Positions 8,693-17,310 of a stretch of 64,000 nt of DNA are shown piece after piece. The notes under the pieces were generated by a model. That model was not told where the DNA came from. It saw only the letters and a list, made by a program, of their open reading frames with translations, and did not search any database. The position numbers and the translations under genes were made by a program. Origin of the DNA: Alphaproteobacteria bacterium. GTDB taxonomy: Bacteria; Pseudomonadota; Alphaproteobacteria; Caulobacterales; Hyphomonadaceae. Where the stretch lies: contig JAAANZ010000057.1 of assembly GCA_009909065.1 (NCBI GenBank), positions 35,213 to 99,212 on the forward strand, in the 5' to 3' direction. Position 1 is the first letter of the stretch. Each line of letters begins with the position of its first letter.

Positions 8693-9709
8693 ATGACCGC
8701 GCGCGCCCGCCTGTCGGTCCTCGATCCTTCCCCGGTCTTCGCGGGGCGCACCGCGCAGGAAGCGCTCGGCGAGACCCGCGCCCTGGCCGAGGCCGCCGAT
8801 TCCCTTGGCTATCGTGCCTTCTGGGTGCAGGAGCATCACAACGCGCCGAGTTTTGCCGGCACGGCGCCGGAAATCCTCATCGCCGATCTCGCGGCGCGCA
8901 CATCGCGCCTGATGATCGGCTCGGGCGGGGTGATGCTGGCGAATTATTCGCCGCTGAAAGTCGCCGAACAGTTCACCACGCTCAGCGCGCTTTATCCGGG
9001 CCGGATCGAGCTGGGTCTCGGGCGCGCCACGGGCGCCGATCCGCGCACCTCGGCCGCCCTGCTCGGCCCCGGCAGCGAGGCCTTCCCGCAAATGCTGCGC
9101 ATGCTGATCGACTGGCTGCAGGATGCCAGTGGTGAAGTCCCCCTGCCCGACAATCACCGCGCCCGCGGCATCCATGCCCGGCCCGCCGGGGCGCGCCCGG
9201 ATGTCTGGCTGCTGGCCTCGTCACCGGAATCGGCCGCCTTTGCCGGCGCGATGGGCCTCAAGCTGGCCTTCGCGGAGTTTCTCAATCCCGGGGGCAGCAC
9301 CGATGCCCTCAAGGCCTATCGCGAGGCTTTCGAGCCGTCCCTGATCGCGCCCGAGCCCCATGCCGGCGTGGCCCTTGTCACCCTGGCCGCCCCGACCCGA
9401 GAGGAGGCCCGCCGGCTCGGCGCGCCCGCCGCCGCCTGGAACATCAAGAGAGCGCAGGGCCGCTTCGCCCCCTTCCCCGGTGAGACGGAAACCGCCGCCA
9501 TTCTGGACGAAGCCGGCCCGGCCGCCGTCGACTATGCCCGTGCGCGCAGCCTTTCCGGAACCGGGGCGGATGTGGCCGCCGGGCTTGGAGAAATCGCCCG
9601 GAGTGCCGGCGCCGACGAGTTCTTCCTTCTGACCATCGCACCATCGGTCGAGACCCGCATCGACTCTCTGCGACGGATCGCAGATGCATGGGATAGCGCG
9701 GCATGGTAA
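8693..9709 (+). CDS. Luciferase-like (LLM) flavin-dependent oxidoreductase
   Basis: 338 aa TIM-barrel protein of the bacterial luciferase superfamily, close to the MsnO8/YhbW-type group. LSVLDPSPV at the N-terminus, FWVQEHHN, IGSGGVMLANYSPLKVAEQF and GRIELGLGRATG are family signatures for F420/FMN-dependent monooxygenases or reductases. The substrate cannot be predicted. It begins 6 nt after trmFO and its 3' end lies 25 nt before a VOC gene, so the three look like one transcript. Confidence 0.85.
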   Translation: MTARARLSVLDPSPVFAGRTAQEALGETRALAEAADSLGYRAFWVQEHHNAPSFAGTAPEILIADLAARTSRLMIGSGGVMLANYSPLKVAEQFTTLSALYPGRIELGLGRATGADPRTSAALLGPGSEAFPQMLRMLIDWLQDASGEVPLPDNHRARGIHARPAGARPDVWLLASSPESAAFAGAMGLKLAFAEFLNPGGSTDALKAYREAFEPSLIAPEPHAGVALVTLAAPTREEARRLGAPAAAWNIKRAQGRFAPFPGETETAAILDEAGPAAVDYARARSLSGTGADVAAGLGEIARSAGADEFFLLTIAPSVETRIDSLRRIADAWDSAAW

Positions 9710-9734
9710 ACCGGCCGGCAAGGGAGCCCAGACC

Positions 9735-10115
9735 ATGCTCGAAGACGCCAGACTGATCGGCTTCATCGCCACCTCGAAGCCGGGGGAGTCCCGCGTCTTC
9801 TATCGCGACATTCTGGGGCTCCGGCTGCTGGAGGAATCCGAACACGGCATGGCCTTCATGTCGGGCGGGCAGATGCTGCGCGTTCAGAAAGTCGGCTCGT
9901 TCAAGCCGCACAGTTTCACCGCGGCCGGCTGGGCGGTTCCCGATATTGCGCAATGCCTGGCCGATCTGGCCGCAAGCGGGGTTGAAGCCATCGATTATGA
10001 TGGTCTGGAACAGGATGAAGCCGGGGTCTGGTCGCCGGCGCCGGGCGTGCGGATTGCCTGGTTCCGGGACCCGGACGGGAACACGCTGTCACTGACGCAA
10101 TTGCCGACCGACTGA
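9735..10115 (+). CDS. VOC-superfamily (glyoxalase/dioxygenase-fold) protein
   Basis: 126 aa from the ATG at 9735, which has an AGGGAG site 8 nt upstream; the longer frame starting at 9684 overlaps the previous gene. The beta-alpha-beta-beta-beta pattern, FYRDILGLRLLEE and FRDPDGNTLSLTQ are typical of glyoxalase/bleomycin-resistance fold proteins. Metal ligands are not all evident, so I do not assign an enzyme. Last gene of the trmFO transcript, convergent with the sugar dehydrogenase gene. Confidence 0.8.
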   Translation: MLEDARLIGFIATSKPGESRVFYRDILGLRLLEESEHGMAFMSGGQMLRVQKVGSFKPHSFTAAGWAVPDIAQCLADLAASGVEAIDYDGLEQDEAGVWSPAPGVRIAWFRDPDGNTLSLTQLPTD

Positions 10116-10144
10116 CGCGCCCGCCCGCCGGGGTCCCGGGCGCG
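10116..10144. terminator. Possible bidirectional terminator hairpin between convergent genes
   Basis: 8-bp GC-only stem (10116-10123 with 10137-10144) in the 34-nt gap between two convergent genes. There is no U-tract on either side, so it could stop transcription only with help from Rho, or serve as a 3'-end stabiliser. Confidence 0.4.
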
Positions 10145-10149
10145 CGGGC

Positions 10150-11298
10150 CTATTGCGCGATATCCAGCCGGAAGATGCGCCCGTCGAGCTCGGCCGTGGC
10201 CAGATACAACTTGCCATCGGGGCCCTGGACCACATCGCGGAACGGTATGGCCTCGTCGGCCAGCAGATCCTCTCGCCCCGTGACCTGGCCGGCCTCATCG
10301 AGATCAACACGCACCAGTTTCTGGCCTGCCGGCCCGTTCATGGCGCCGATGAAAAGATCACCCTGCCAGCCGGGATAGACATCGCCGGAATAGAGCTCCA
10401 TGCCCGATGGCGCGATGGAGGGCACCCATTTCATCTCCGGCTGGGCCATGCCCTCAGCCTCGGTCTGCGGGGTGATGATGGTGCCGTCATAATTGACGCC
10501 ATAGGTGATCTCCGGCCAGCCATAATTGGTGCCCGGCCGGATGATGTTGAGCTCGTCGCCGCCCTTCGGCCCATGCTCGTGGGCGTAGATGATCCCGCGT
10601 GCGCCATCATAGGCGATGCCCTGCACATTGCGGTGACCATAGGTATAGACGGCCGGGTCGGCGCCCTCGCCAAGGTCGGGATTGCCGGGCGCCGGCGCGC
10701 CGTCTTCGGTCAGCCGGACGATCTTGCCGAAATGATTGGCCGGATCCTGCGCCTCGTCCATCCAGCGGAACCCATCGCCCAGCGTGACCAGAAGCGTGCC
10801 GTCATTGAGGAATTGCAGGCGCGCCCCGAAATGGGCTCCGCCGCGCTTGCCGGGCACATCCGAGGCGAATATCTCCTCGACATTCTCCAATGCGCCCGCG
10901 TCCTCACTGAGGCGCGCGCGGATGACCGCGGTGCGATTGTCCTCCTGCGTGCCCTGGGCATAGGACATGTAGATGAGGCGGTTGTCGGCGAAGTCCGGAT
11001 GCAGGATCACGTCGAGATACCCGCCCTGGTTCGACACATAAGCGTCCTGCGGCGCCCCGGCGACCGGCTCGGGATCGAGAGTGCCGTCCCGGATGATCCG
11101 AAGCCGGCCGTCGCGCTCCGTCACCAGCATGTCACCGGACGGCAGAAAGGCCATGCCCCAGGGAAACTCCAGGCCTTCGGCGATTTCGACCAGTTCGAGA
11201 CTGAAGGGCGTTGCGTCAGCTGCAGGGGCGCTGTCGGCCTGGCTGGAACAGGCGACAAGAGCGGTCGCGGTGAGCAGGCTCGTGAGGGTCAGGCGCAT
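10150..11298 (-). CDS. PQQ-dependent aldose sugar dehydrogenase-like lipoprotein (YliI family)
   Basis: 382 aa from the ATG at 11298, which has an AGGAG site upstream. The lipoprotein signal ends at ALVACSS. The six-bladed beta-propeller fold is indicated by LEFPWGMAFLPSGDMLVTER, GGYLDVILHPDF, the GGAHFGARLQF block and YGHRNVQGIAY. HEHGPKGGDELNII is a hallmark of soluble PQQ-dependent sugar dehydrogenases such as E. coli YliI. It probably oxidises aldoses in the periplasm and feeds electrons to the respiratory chain. PQQ could come from elsewhere in the genome or from the medium; no pqq genes are present here. Confidence 0.9.
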   Translation of the reverse strand: MRLTLTSLLTATALVACSSQADSAPAADATPFSLELVEIAEGLEFPWGMAFLPSGDMLVTERDGRLRIIRDGTLDPEPVAGAPQDAYVSNQGGYLDVILHPDFADNRLIYMSYAQGTQEDNRTAVIRARLSEDAGALENVEEIFASDVPGKRGGAHFGARLQFLNDGTLLVTLGDGFRWMDEAQDPANHFGKIVRLTEDGAPAPGNPDLGEGADPAVYTYGHRNVQGIAYDGARGIIYAHEHGPKGGDELNIIRPGTNYGWPEITYGVNYDGTIITPQTEAEGMAQPEMKWVPSIAPSGMELYSGDVYPGWQGDLFIGAMNGPAGQKLVRVDLDEAGQVTGREDLLADEAIPFRDVVQGPDGKLYLATAELDGRIFRLDIAQ

Positions 11299-11390
11299 GG
11301 ATAGGTCTCCTGAACTGGCGCGTCGCGGAAGTTTATGACGAGGTTGGCCGAAAACGCGCAAAAAACAAGACGCCGGCGCCGGAAAAGCAA

Positions 11391-11414
11391 GGGCGGCCCC
11401 ATTCAGGGCCGCCC
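11391..11414 (-). terminator. Rho-independent terminator after TonB receptor gene
   Basis: 9-bp GC stem (11391-11399 with 11406-11414), 6-nt loop. On the minus strand it is followed by a short T-rich stretch (TTGCTTTT). It lies 39 nt past the receptor stop codon. Confidence 0.8.
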
Positions 11415-11453
11415 TCTATACCCTCCCCCCGACAGCCGGGGTTGGTCCCGGGA

Positions 11454-14420
11454 TTACCAGGACTTGGACACGGTGACGCCGTAGGTCGCTGGCTCGTTCA
11501 GAAAGACATTGGTGAAAAGGCCGGAACTGTCATCGGTCAGATAGGCCCCGGTGATGACTTCCTCATCGGTCACGTTCTTGCCGAAGGCCCTGACCGACCA
11601 TCCATTACCCGGATTGGCGAGTTCAACCATCAGATTGACATTGTCCCAGCTTTCAAGCTGATCGCGCGGCGTGTTCCAGATCCGGGAGAAGGCATCGGCC
11701 TGGTAGTAATAGTCCCCGCGCACGCGCAGGTCCCATTCACCGGCCAGCAAGCCTTCCCAGGTATATTCGGCGCCAAAGCTGAAGGTCGTGTCCGGAGTTC
11801 CGGGCAACGCGTTACCATCGAGATCGACCGCATCGCCGTCGAAGGGCTCCAGCGCCGTCGCCGTCTGTGTGTCACCATTGATATCGGTGTAGCTGACCGT
11901 CACGCCGTCAAGATTAAATGCGCCTTCCAGCCCCTGGAATGCGCCCGAGCACAGGCCCAGCGTATCGCCCGGATTGGCAGCTCCGGCCTGAATCGCACCA
12001 AGGACCGTCGCATAGCCTTGCGCCGAGACGACGCAATTGGTGGCATTTTCGAAGTTCTTGAGAACGACGAGATCATCGCGTCCATTGGTCCGGTCGAGCA
12101 CATCGACACCGAATGTATCGACCACTTCGGCTTCAAGCAGGCCGAGATTGGCATTGATCACCAGCGTCGAGGTCGGGTTCCAGACCGTCTCGAATTCGAG
12201 GCCCTGGATCTCGGCATCGACATTGAAGTTGGCCGATGACCGGTTGACGATCTGGCTGATCTGGTAACCGTCATACTCATACAGGAAGCCGGTCGCATTG
12301 AGCTGAAGCGCTCCATTCGCCACGGTGTTCTTGGTGCCGAGTTCATACGCATCGATGAATTCCGGCTCGAAGAATTGCGGGAAGGCGCCCGGATTGTCCG
12401 CCGGCTGTGGCGGGTTGATGCCGCCGCCCTTGTAGCCGCGTGAATAGAAGGCATAGATCAGCGTATCATCGGTAAAGCCGAAATCCGGGGTCCAGTCGAA
12501 GCCGGCCCGGCCGGTGACTTCCTCGAACTGCGCGTTAAAGGTGCCGTCTCCGCCGAGGTCATCGGCGACCGGATTGCCATCGGCATCGAGGACCGGCGCG
12601 AATTCCAGCGGATTGGGCCGGGCCGCATCGGGCACCGCCAGGAAGGTCGGCAGATTACCCACTTCTTTCTGGTCGTCGGTGTAGCGAAGGCCGAGCGTGA
12701 ACTGCAGCGTGTCGGTCACATCGAAATAGCCTTCGCCGAAGACCGCGAAACTGTCGAGCGTGTAGGGCGTGAGAGTGCGGAAATAGTTCCGTCCCGTGCC
12801 TTCCAGATTATCGAGCGGCGTGTCACCCGCATTGGCCGGATCGGCAATCGAGAAAGGCGCAGTTCCACCCGCCGCGACAGCCGCCGCATTGTTCGCCTGG
12901 ATGAAGGCGGAGCCAGTATTGAACAACACATAATAATTGTTGATTTGGTTGGCCGGATTCTGGTCGATTTCATAGTCGATCTTGATGGCACCGACATTGA
13001 AATTGAACGGGCCGGCGAAATCCGACTGCAGGCGAAGCTCATGGGTCGTTGATTCGGTCACCACGCCGGAAATATCGGTTTGCACCAGGGTGCTCGCCTG
13101 GCCAAGTTGCGGGTCGCTGACCACGCCGCCCGGGAACAGCGTCGGATAGGCAGCCGCGATGAGGGGCGCGGTTGGGCCATTGAGTGCGATGAACGGGCCG
13201 GGCGTTTCGTTGAACTCGAATACGGGCGCGACTTCGTTATAGTCTTCCTGGGAGGTGTTCTCGCGCTCGTTGTAGCTGCCCAGATAAGTCACCGTCAGCG
13301 CATCGGTGACATCATACTCTCCCCGCCACATCAGGAAATTCTGTTCGGTCTCGAAGGTCGGGTCGATCACGCTTTCGATCTTGCGCAGGTCGGGATTGTA
13401 GGCGGCCGGCTCATTGACGTTGAACAGGTTCCCATTCTCGTCGATGTTACCCGTCAGGCCGGAAAGCAGGCCGAAGACACCCGCGCCGAGCGTCGATGTG
13501 CTGTTGATGCCCTCCAGCGAGGCGGGATCATTCACGGGCGCATCGACACAGCCCTGGGACGTGATGATCTGGTCGAAGGCCGAGATCGGAATGCCCTGAA
13601 AGGATGTGTCTGTGGGGTCGGTCGCGCAGAATTGCTTGCCCGAACGCAGGCGCGAATCATCCTCATTGAAATGCTCGAACATGAGCAGCCCGCGCAGCCT
13701 GTTCGTCGGCTCCCAGGCGAATGACCCGCGAAGCCCGTACAGCTCCCGGTCATCAACATCATTCCCGGTCGTGATATTGTCCACGAAACCATCACGCGAG
13801 AGATAGGAGCCGGCCAGTCGCAGCGCGGCGGTCTCTCCGACCGGCAGGTTCACCATGCCGCGGGTCTTGATCGTATTGTAATTGCCGTAGGTCACGCTCG
13901 CATCGGCCTGGAATTCCTCCAGCACCGGCTTGGCCGTGATGACATTGACGACACCGCCCGTCGCATTGCGCCCGTAAAGTGTGCCCTGAGGTCCGCGCAG
14001 TGTCTCGACCCGCTCGACATCGAAGAACTCGGCTTCAAAGAGCGAGTTCGATGTCAGCGGCACATCATTGAGATGCACACCGACGCCGGCGTCCGCCGCG
14101 GTGGAGACAGCATCATTGCCAATACCCCGAATGCGGAAATTGAAGCCACTGAAATTCCCCTTGGTGAAATTCACATTGGGAATTGACTTGACCAGGTCCG
14201 GCCCGCCGACAAGCTGCTGGTCGTCCAGGGAGTCCTGGTCAAAGGCCGACACCGCAATCGGCACGTCCTGGATACTTTCTTCCTGTTTCTGGGTCGTAAC
14301 CAGCACCGTGCCCAGCGTTTTCCTGTCTTCCTGCGCCTGTGCGGCCTGGCCAATGCCGGAAATGGCAAGGGCCGAGGCGCCGGCCAGAAGGACGGATTTC
14401 GAGTCCAGGGTCAATTTCAT
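11454..14420 (-). CDS. TonB-dependent outer-membrane receptor (siderophore/iron-complex type)
   Basis: 988 aa, complete. The signal peptide ends near AAQAQ. A TonB-box-like VLVTTQKQEESIQDVP precedes a plug domain with SIPNVNF, FRIRGIGND, VERVETLRGPQGTLYGRNATGGVVN and VITAKP. The remaining 750 residues are beta-barrel, ending with the typical C-terminal aromatic (KSW). The LRGPQGTLYGRNATGG signature is common in the many sphingomonad/caulobacter receptors of unknown ligand. No regulator or periplasmic binding partner is adjacent. Two palindromes in the upstream gap (14591-14615) may control it or queC. Confidence 0.92.
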   Translation of the reverse strand: MKLTLDSKSVLLAGASALAISGIGQAAQAQEDRKTLGTVLVTTQKQEESIQDVPIAVSAFDQDSLDDQQLVGGPDLVKSIPNVNFTKGNFSGFNFRIRGIGNDAVSTAADAGVGVHLNDVPLTSNSLFEAEFFDVERVETLRGPQGTLYGRNATGGVVNVITAKPVLEEFQADASVTYGNYNTIKTRGMVNLPVGETAALRLAGSYLSRDGFVDNITTGNDVDDRELYGLRGSFAWEPTNRLRGLLMFEHFNEDDSRLRSGKQFCATDPTDTSFQGIPISAFDQIITSQGCVDAPVNDPASLEGINSTSTLGAGVFGLLSGLTGNIDENGNLFNVNEPAAYNPDLRKIESVIDPTFETEQNFLMWRGEYDVTDALTVTYLGSYNERENTSQEDYNEVAPVFEFNETPGPFIALNGPTAPLIAAAYPTLFPGGVVSDPQLGQASTLVQTDISGVVTESTTHELRLQSDFAGPFNFNVGAIKIDYEIDQNPANQINNYYVLFNTGSAFIQANNAAAVAAGGTAPFSIADPANAGDTPLDNLEGTGRNYFRTLTPYTLDSFAVFGEGYFDVTDTLQFTLGLRYTDDQKEVGNLPTFLAVPDAARPNPLEFAPVLDADGNPVADDLGGDGTFNAQFEEVTGRAGFDWTPDFGFTDDTLIYAFYSRGYKGGGINPPQPADNPGAFPQFFEPEFIDAYELGTKNTVANGALQLNATGFLYEYDGYQISQIVNRSSANFNVDAEIQGLEFETVWNPTSTLVINANLGLLEAEVVDTFGVDVLDRTNGRDDLVVLKNFENATNCVVSAQGYATVLGAIQAGAANPGDTLGLCSGAFQGLEGAFNLDGVTVSYTDINGDTQTATALEPFDGDAVDLDGNALPGTPDTTFSFGAEYTWEGLLAGEWDLRVRGDYYYQADAFSRIWNTPRDQLESWDNVNLMVELANPGNGWSVRAFGKNVTDEEVITGAYLTDDSSGLFTNVFLNEPATYGVTVSKSW

Positions 14421-14590
14421 GGGGCTTACTCCTCCCGTTCCGCGCGCTGAACAGACTTCGGTTCGCTTGCGGATTTTTGCGTTTCCTCAACCGGGCCTTC
14501 CCTGTTTTCCGGACGGGAAGTGCCTCGTATCCATGACAGCTTCGGGGGCGACATTTTGTCAAGCGGCTTCTCTCATTATAGTCGGCTCGC

Positions 14591-14615
14591 ATGACAGGCG
14601 TGTCATAAATGTGAC
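14591..14615. promoter_or_regulatory. Two overlapping palindromes between the TonB receptor and queC
   Basis: ATGAC-N6-GTCAT (14591-14606) overlaps GTCA-N6-TGAC (14602-14615), forming three half-sites in 25 nt in the 282-nt divergent gap. This could be an operator for either flanking gene. I see no preQ1 riboswitch or clear Fur box. The rest of the gap holds no gene. Confidence 0.3.
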
Positions 14616-14702
14616 GCTTTCCGGTTCGGCGCGGCGCCGATTTGCGCCGTCAGGAAGGGGTTTGCGCTTCCGGCCGGCCGGCGGGCCTGCTAGACAGCCC
14701 GC

Positions 14703-15413
14703 ATGACTGACCAGGCCAGCAAAGCGCTCGTCCTGTTTTCCGGCGGGCAGGATTCGACCGTATGCCTCGCCTGGGCCTTGTCGCGATTCGATCATGTCGA
14801 GACGGTCGGCTTCGACTATGGCCAGCGCCACCGGATCGAGCTTGACTGCCGCGAGAAGATCCGCGCCCATATCGCGGGCGGATTTGCCAACTGGGCCGGG
14901 CGGCTCGGCCCGGATCACCTGCTCGACGCCGGCGGGCTGCGCGAGGTCGGCGAGACCGCGATGACCCATGAGACCGAGATCGAGATGACGGCGGCCGGCC
15001 TGCCCTCGACCTTCGTGCCGGGTCGCAACCTTATATTCATCGTTCTCGCCGGCGCGTTGGCCTATCGCCGCGCGGTCCCGAACCTGGTCGGCGGGATGTG
15101 CGAGACCGATTATTCCGGCTATCCCGACTGCCGGCGCGAGACGCTGGACGCACAGATGCGGGCGCTTTTTCTCGGCATGGAATATCCGCTGCGCCTGCAC
15201 ACGCCGCTCATGGAACTCGACAAGGCGGCGACCTGGGCGCTGGGCGAGAAGCTGGGCGGCGAGGCCCTCACCCAGCTTGTCATCGAGGACACACATACCT
15301 GTTATCGCGGCGACCATGACACGCGCCATGATTGGGGCTATGGCTGCGCGGCCTGCCCGGCCTGCGAGCTGCGCGCGCGCGGCTGGCAGCGCTGGAAGAA
15401 AGGGCTCGCATGA
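14703..15413 (+). CDS. queC: QueC, 7-cyano-7-deazaguanine (preQ0) synthase
   Basis: 236 aa. ATP-dependent conversion of 7-carboxy-7-deazaguanine and ammonia to preQ0, precursor of queuosine in tRNA. The PP-loop ATP pyrophosphatase motif SGGQDST is at residues 13-19. The zinc site is complete with C200, C215, C218 and C221. First gene of a tight operon; its TGA overlaps the queE ATG (ATGA). Confidence 0.96.
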   Translation: MTDQASKALVLFSGGQDSTVCLAWALSRFDHVETVGFDYGQRHRIELDCREKIRAHIAGGFANWAGRLGPDHLLDAGGLREVGETAMTHETEIEMTAAGLPSTFVPGRNLIFIVLAGALAYRRAVPNLVGGMCETDYSGYPDCRRETLDAQMRALFLGMEYPLRLHTPLMELDKAATWALGEKLGGEALTQLVIEDTHTCYRGDHDTRHDWGYGCAACPACELRARGWQRWKKGLA

Positions 15414-16054
15414 GCCGCATCTATTCGGTCAAGGAAGCCTATCCGACGCTTCAGGGCGAGGGGGCGCAGACAGGGCGCGCGGCCGTTTTCCTGCGCTTTG
15501 CCGGCTGCAATCTCTGGTCGGGGCGCGAACAGGACCGCGCCCGCGCCGTCTGCCAGTTCTGCGACACGGATTTCGTCGGCGTTGATGGCGAGAATGGCGG
15601 CCGGTTCGACAGCCCCGACCGCCTCGCCGCACATTTGGAAGGGCTCTGGAAGGGCGCGAGCGGACAGCCATATGTCATCTGCACGGGCGGGGAACCCCTG
15701 CTCCAGCTCGACGCGCCCCTGATTGCCGCTTTGAAGACCGCCGGTTTCGAAGTGGGCGTCGAAACCAATGGCACGATCGCCGCGCCCGACGGGCTCGACT
15801 GGATCTGCGTGAGCCCGAAGGCCAATGCGCCGCTCATCCAGCGAGAGGGGCATGAGCTCAAGCTTGTCTATCCGCAGGCCGAGGCCGAGGCACAGCCGGA
15901 ATGTTTCGCGGCGCTGGACTTTCGCCACTTTTTCCTGCAACCGATGGACGGTCCCGATATTGAACGAAACACCGCCGCCGCGGCGGCGTATTGCCAGAAG
16001 TATCCTCAATGGCGACTGAGCTTGCAGACCCACAAACTGATCGGCCTTCCATGA
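15410..16054 (+). CDS. queE: QueE, 7-carboxy-7-deazaguanine synthase (radical SAM)
   Basis: 214 aa. Radical SAM ring contraction of 6-carboxy-tetrahydropterin to 7-carboxy-7-deazaguanine. The [4Fe-4S] ligands are C33, C48 and C51, spaced C-x14-C-x2-C, the expanded loop known in some proteobacterial QueE proteins instead of C-x3-C-x2-[13 protein letters not shown] is the SAM-binding GGE motif. The ATG at 15410 overlaps the queC stop, fits the family N-terminus ([14 protein letters not shown]), and excludes the longer frame starting at 15332. Its stop overlaps the queD start. Confidence 0.95.
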   Translation: MSRIYSVKEAYPTLQGEGAQTGRAAVFLRFAGCNLWSGREQDRARAVCQFCDTDFVGVDGENGGRFDSPDRLAAHLEGLWKGASGQPYVICTGGEPLLQLDAPLIAALKTAGFEVGVETNGTIAAPDGLDWICVSPKANAPLIQREGHELKLVYPQAEAEAQPECFAALDFRHFFLQPMDGPDIERNTAAAAAYCQKYPQWRLSLQTHKLIGLP

Positions 16055-16437
16055 GCCTGGACGGCGCGCGGTTCCGCATATCCAAGGCGGTCACCTTCGA
16101 GGCCGCGCATTTCATGGGCGCCAAGCCCGAGGGCCATCCCTATCGCAACCTGCATGGTCATTCCTTCCGGCTGGAAGCGAGCGTGGCTGGCCACGTGCGC
16201 GCCGGCGAGGAATGGGTGGAGGATTATTCCGCGCTGACATCGGCCCTGGAAGCGCTCGCCGGCGAGCTCGACCATCGCCTGCTCAACGAGATCGAAGGGC
16301 TGGAGGTGCCGACCCTGGAACGGCTCGCCTTCTGGGCTGCGGGCCGGCTGAAGGCGGATCTTCCCGGCCTCAGCGCTGTCACGCTGGAGCGCCCGAGCCT
16401 GTCGGAACGCTGCACGCTGGAACTCGACGGATCCTGA
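16051..16437 (+). CDS. queD: QueD-type 6-carboxy-tetrahydropterin synthase, active-site Cys replaced
   Basis: 128 aa, overlapping the queE stop by ATGA. It should convert dihydroneopterin triphosphate to 6-carboxy-tetrahydropterin, feeding QueE. Zinc ligands H20, H35 and H37 are present (FEAAH, LHGHSF). So are the acid/base pair in LDHRLLN and the substrate Glu in LERPSLSERC. The catalytic Cys of E. coli QueD (four residues before HGH) is Tyr31 here (GHPYRNLHGH). Operon context argues that it still works in queuosine synthesis; the substitution could be a lineage variant with altered chemistry. Confidence 0.88.
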   Translation: MSLDGARFRISKAVTFEAAHFMGAKPEGHPYRNLHGHSFRLEASVAGHVRAGEEWVEDYSALTSALEALAGELDHRLLNEIEGLEVPTLERLAFWAAGRLKADLPGLSAVTLERPSLSERCTLELDGS

Positions 16438-16450
16438 GGGAGAATATCCC

Positions 16451-16693
16451 ATGCGCCTTTCAACCCGTTTGCGCGTCGCCATGTCCATCCTGGCCCTGCC
16501 GGTCGGGCTCGGCGGCTGCGTAGTCGGCACGGCGGTCGGCGTGGCCGGCGAGGCCGCCGAGGGCGCGGTCAACATCACCGGCGACGTTGCGGAGGGCGCG
16601 GTCAAGACGACGGGCGCCGTGGCCGGCGCTGTCACCCCCGGCGGGAGCGAGCCGGATGTCGAGGACGCCGACAAGGACCGGGAAGAAGAGTGA
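16451..16693 (+). CDS. Small lipoprotein of unknown function
   Basis: 80 aa, starting 13 nt after queD with GGGAG upstream. The signal peptide ends at a lipobox-like GLGGC. The mature part is an Ala/Gly/Val repeat with an approximate 11-residue period (AVGVAGEAAEGAV, ITGDVAEGAV, TTGAVAGAV), then an acidic tail. Likely co-transcribed with queCED but without an evident functional link. Confidence 0.65.
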   Translation: MRLSTRLRVAMSILALPVGLGGCVVGTAVGVAGEAAEGAVNITGDVAEGAVKTTGAVAGAVTPGGSEPDVEDADKDREEE

Positions 16694-16793
16694 CACAAGG
16701 CGCGATCACATCTGCATGATCGTGAGGGCGGGCTCTGGAACACACCCCTCGTCCGGCGTATTGTTAACTCAACCCGCAACGAAGGTTGAGATC

Positions 16794-17282
16794 ATGACCC
16801 GGCTTTATGCACTCCTGTTCGGCACGGCGCTCGTGGCGGCGCCCATGGCCGTCGCCGCCGAAATCAATATCAGCTATTCCGATGAGTTCGCCGAAACGCT
16901 CGAAGAGGATTACGGCATGCGCGAGGGCGAACGGCTCATGGAAACCGTGCGCAAGGATCTTGAACAGGCCCTCGAGCGCCAGGGCGTGGATGTCGCGCAG
17001 ATCGATGTGACTATCAATGACGCCAAACCGAACCGGCCGACCCTGCAGCAGGTCAGCGACCAGCCGGGCCTCGACATGTTCCGCTCAATCTCGATCGGCG
17101 GCATGGACCTGACGGCCATGGCCTATGATGGTGAGGGAAATCTCGTCGCCGAAGTCCAGTATGACTGGTATGAGAACAATATCCGCGACGTGATCGGCGC
17201 CAGCACCTGGTGGGATGCCGGGCGCGCCTCGGACCGTTTTTCCCGGCGACTGGCCAAGCAGCTGCCCGGCGCGGCAAGCTGA
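16794..17282 (+). CDS. Exported protein of unknown function
   Basis: 162 aa from the ATG at 16794. A cleavable signal peptide ends near AVAAE. The mature domain (about 140 aa) has mixed alpha/beta character, with ETVRKDLEQALERQG, IDVTINDAKPNRPT and a C-terminal SDRFSRRLAKQLP. No cysteines and no recognised catalytic motif. It resembles small periplasmic DUF proteins of Hyphomonadaceae, but I cannot name the family. Convergent with the flavin monooxygenase gene. Confidence 0.6.
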   Translation: MTRLYALLFGTALVAAPMAVAAEINISYSDEFAETLEEDYGMREGERLMETVRKDLEQALERQGVDVAQIDVTINDAKPNRPTLQQVSDQPGLDMFRSISIGGMDLTAMAYDGEGNLVAEVQYDWYENNIRDVIGASTWWDAGRASDRFSRRLAKQLPGAAS

Positions 17283-17310
17283 GGGGCGTCTCGCGCCGGA
17301 CAGCGGGCCG

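Noticed and set aside
7193..9175. 660-codon minus-strand frame over trmFO and the luciferase-like gene
   Set aside because: Shadow frame of GC-rich genes; the plus-strand genes carry clear family motifs.
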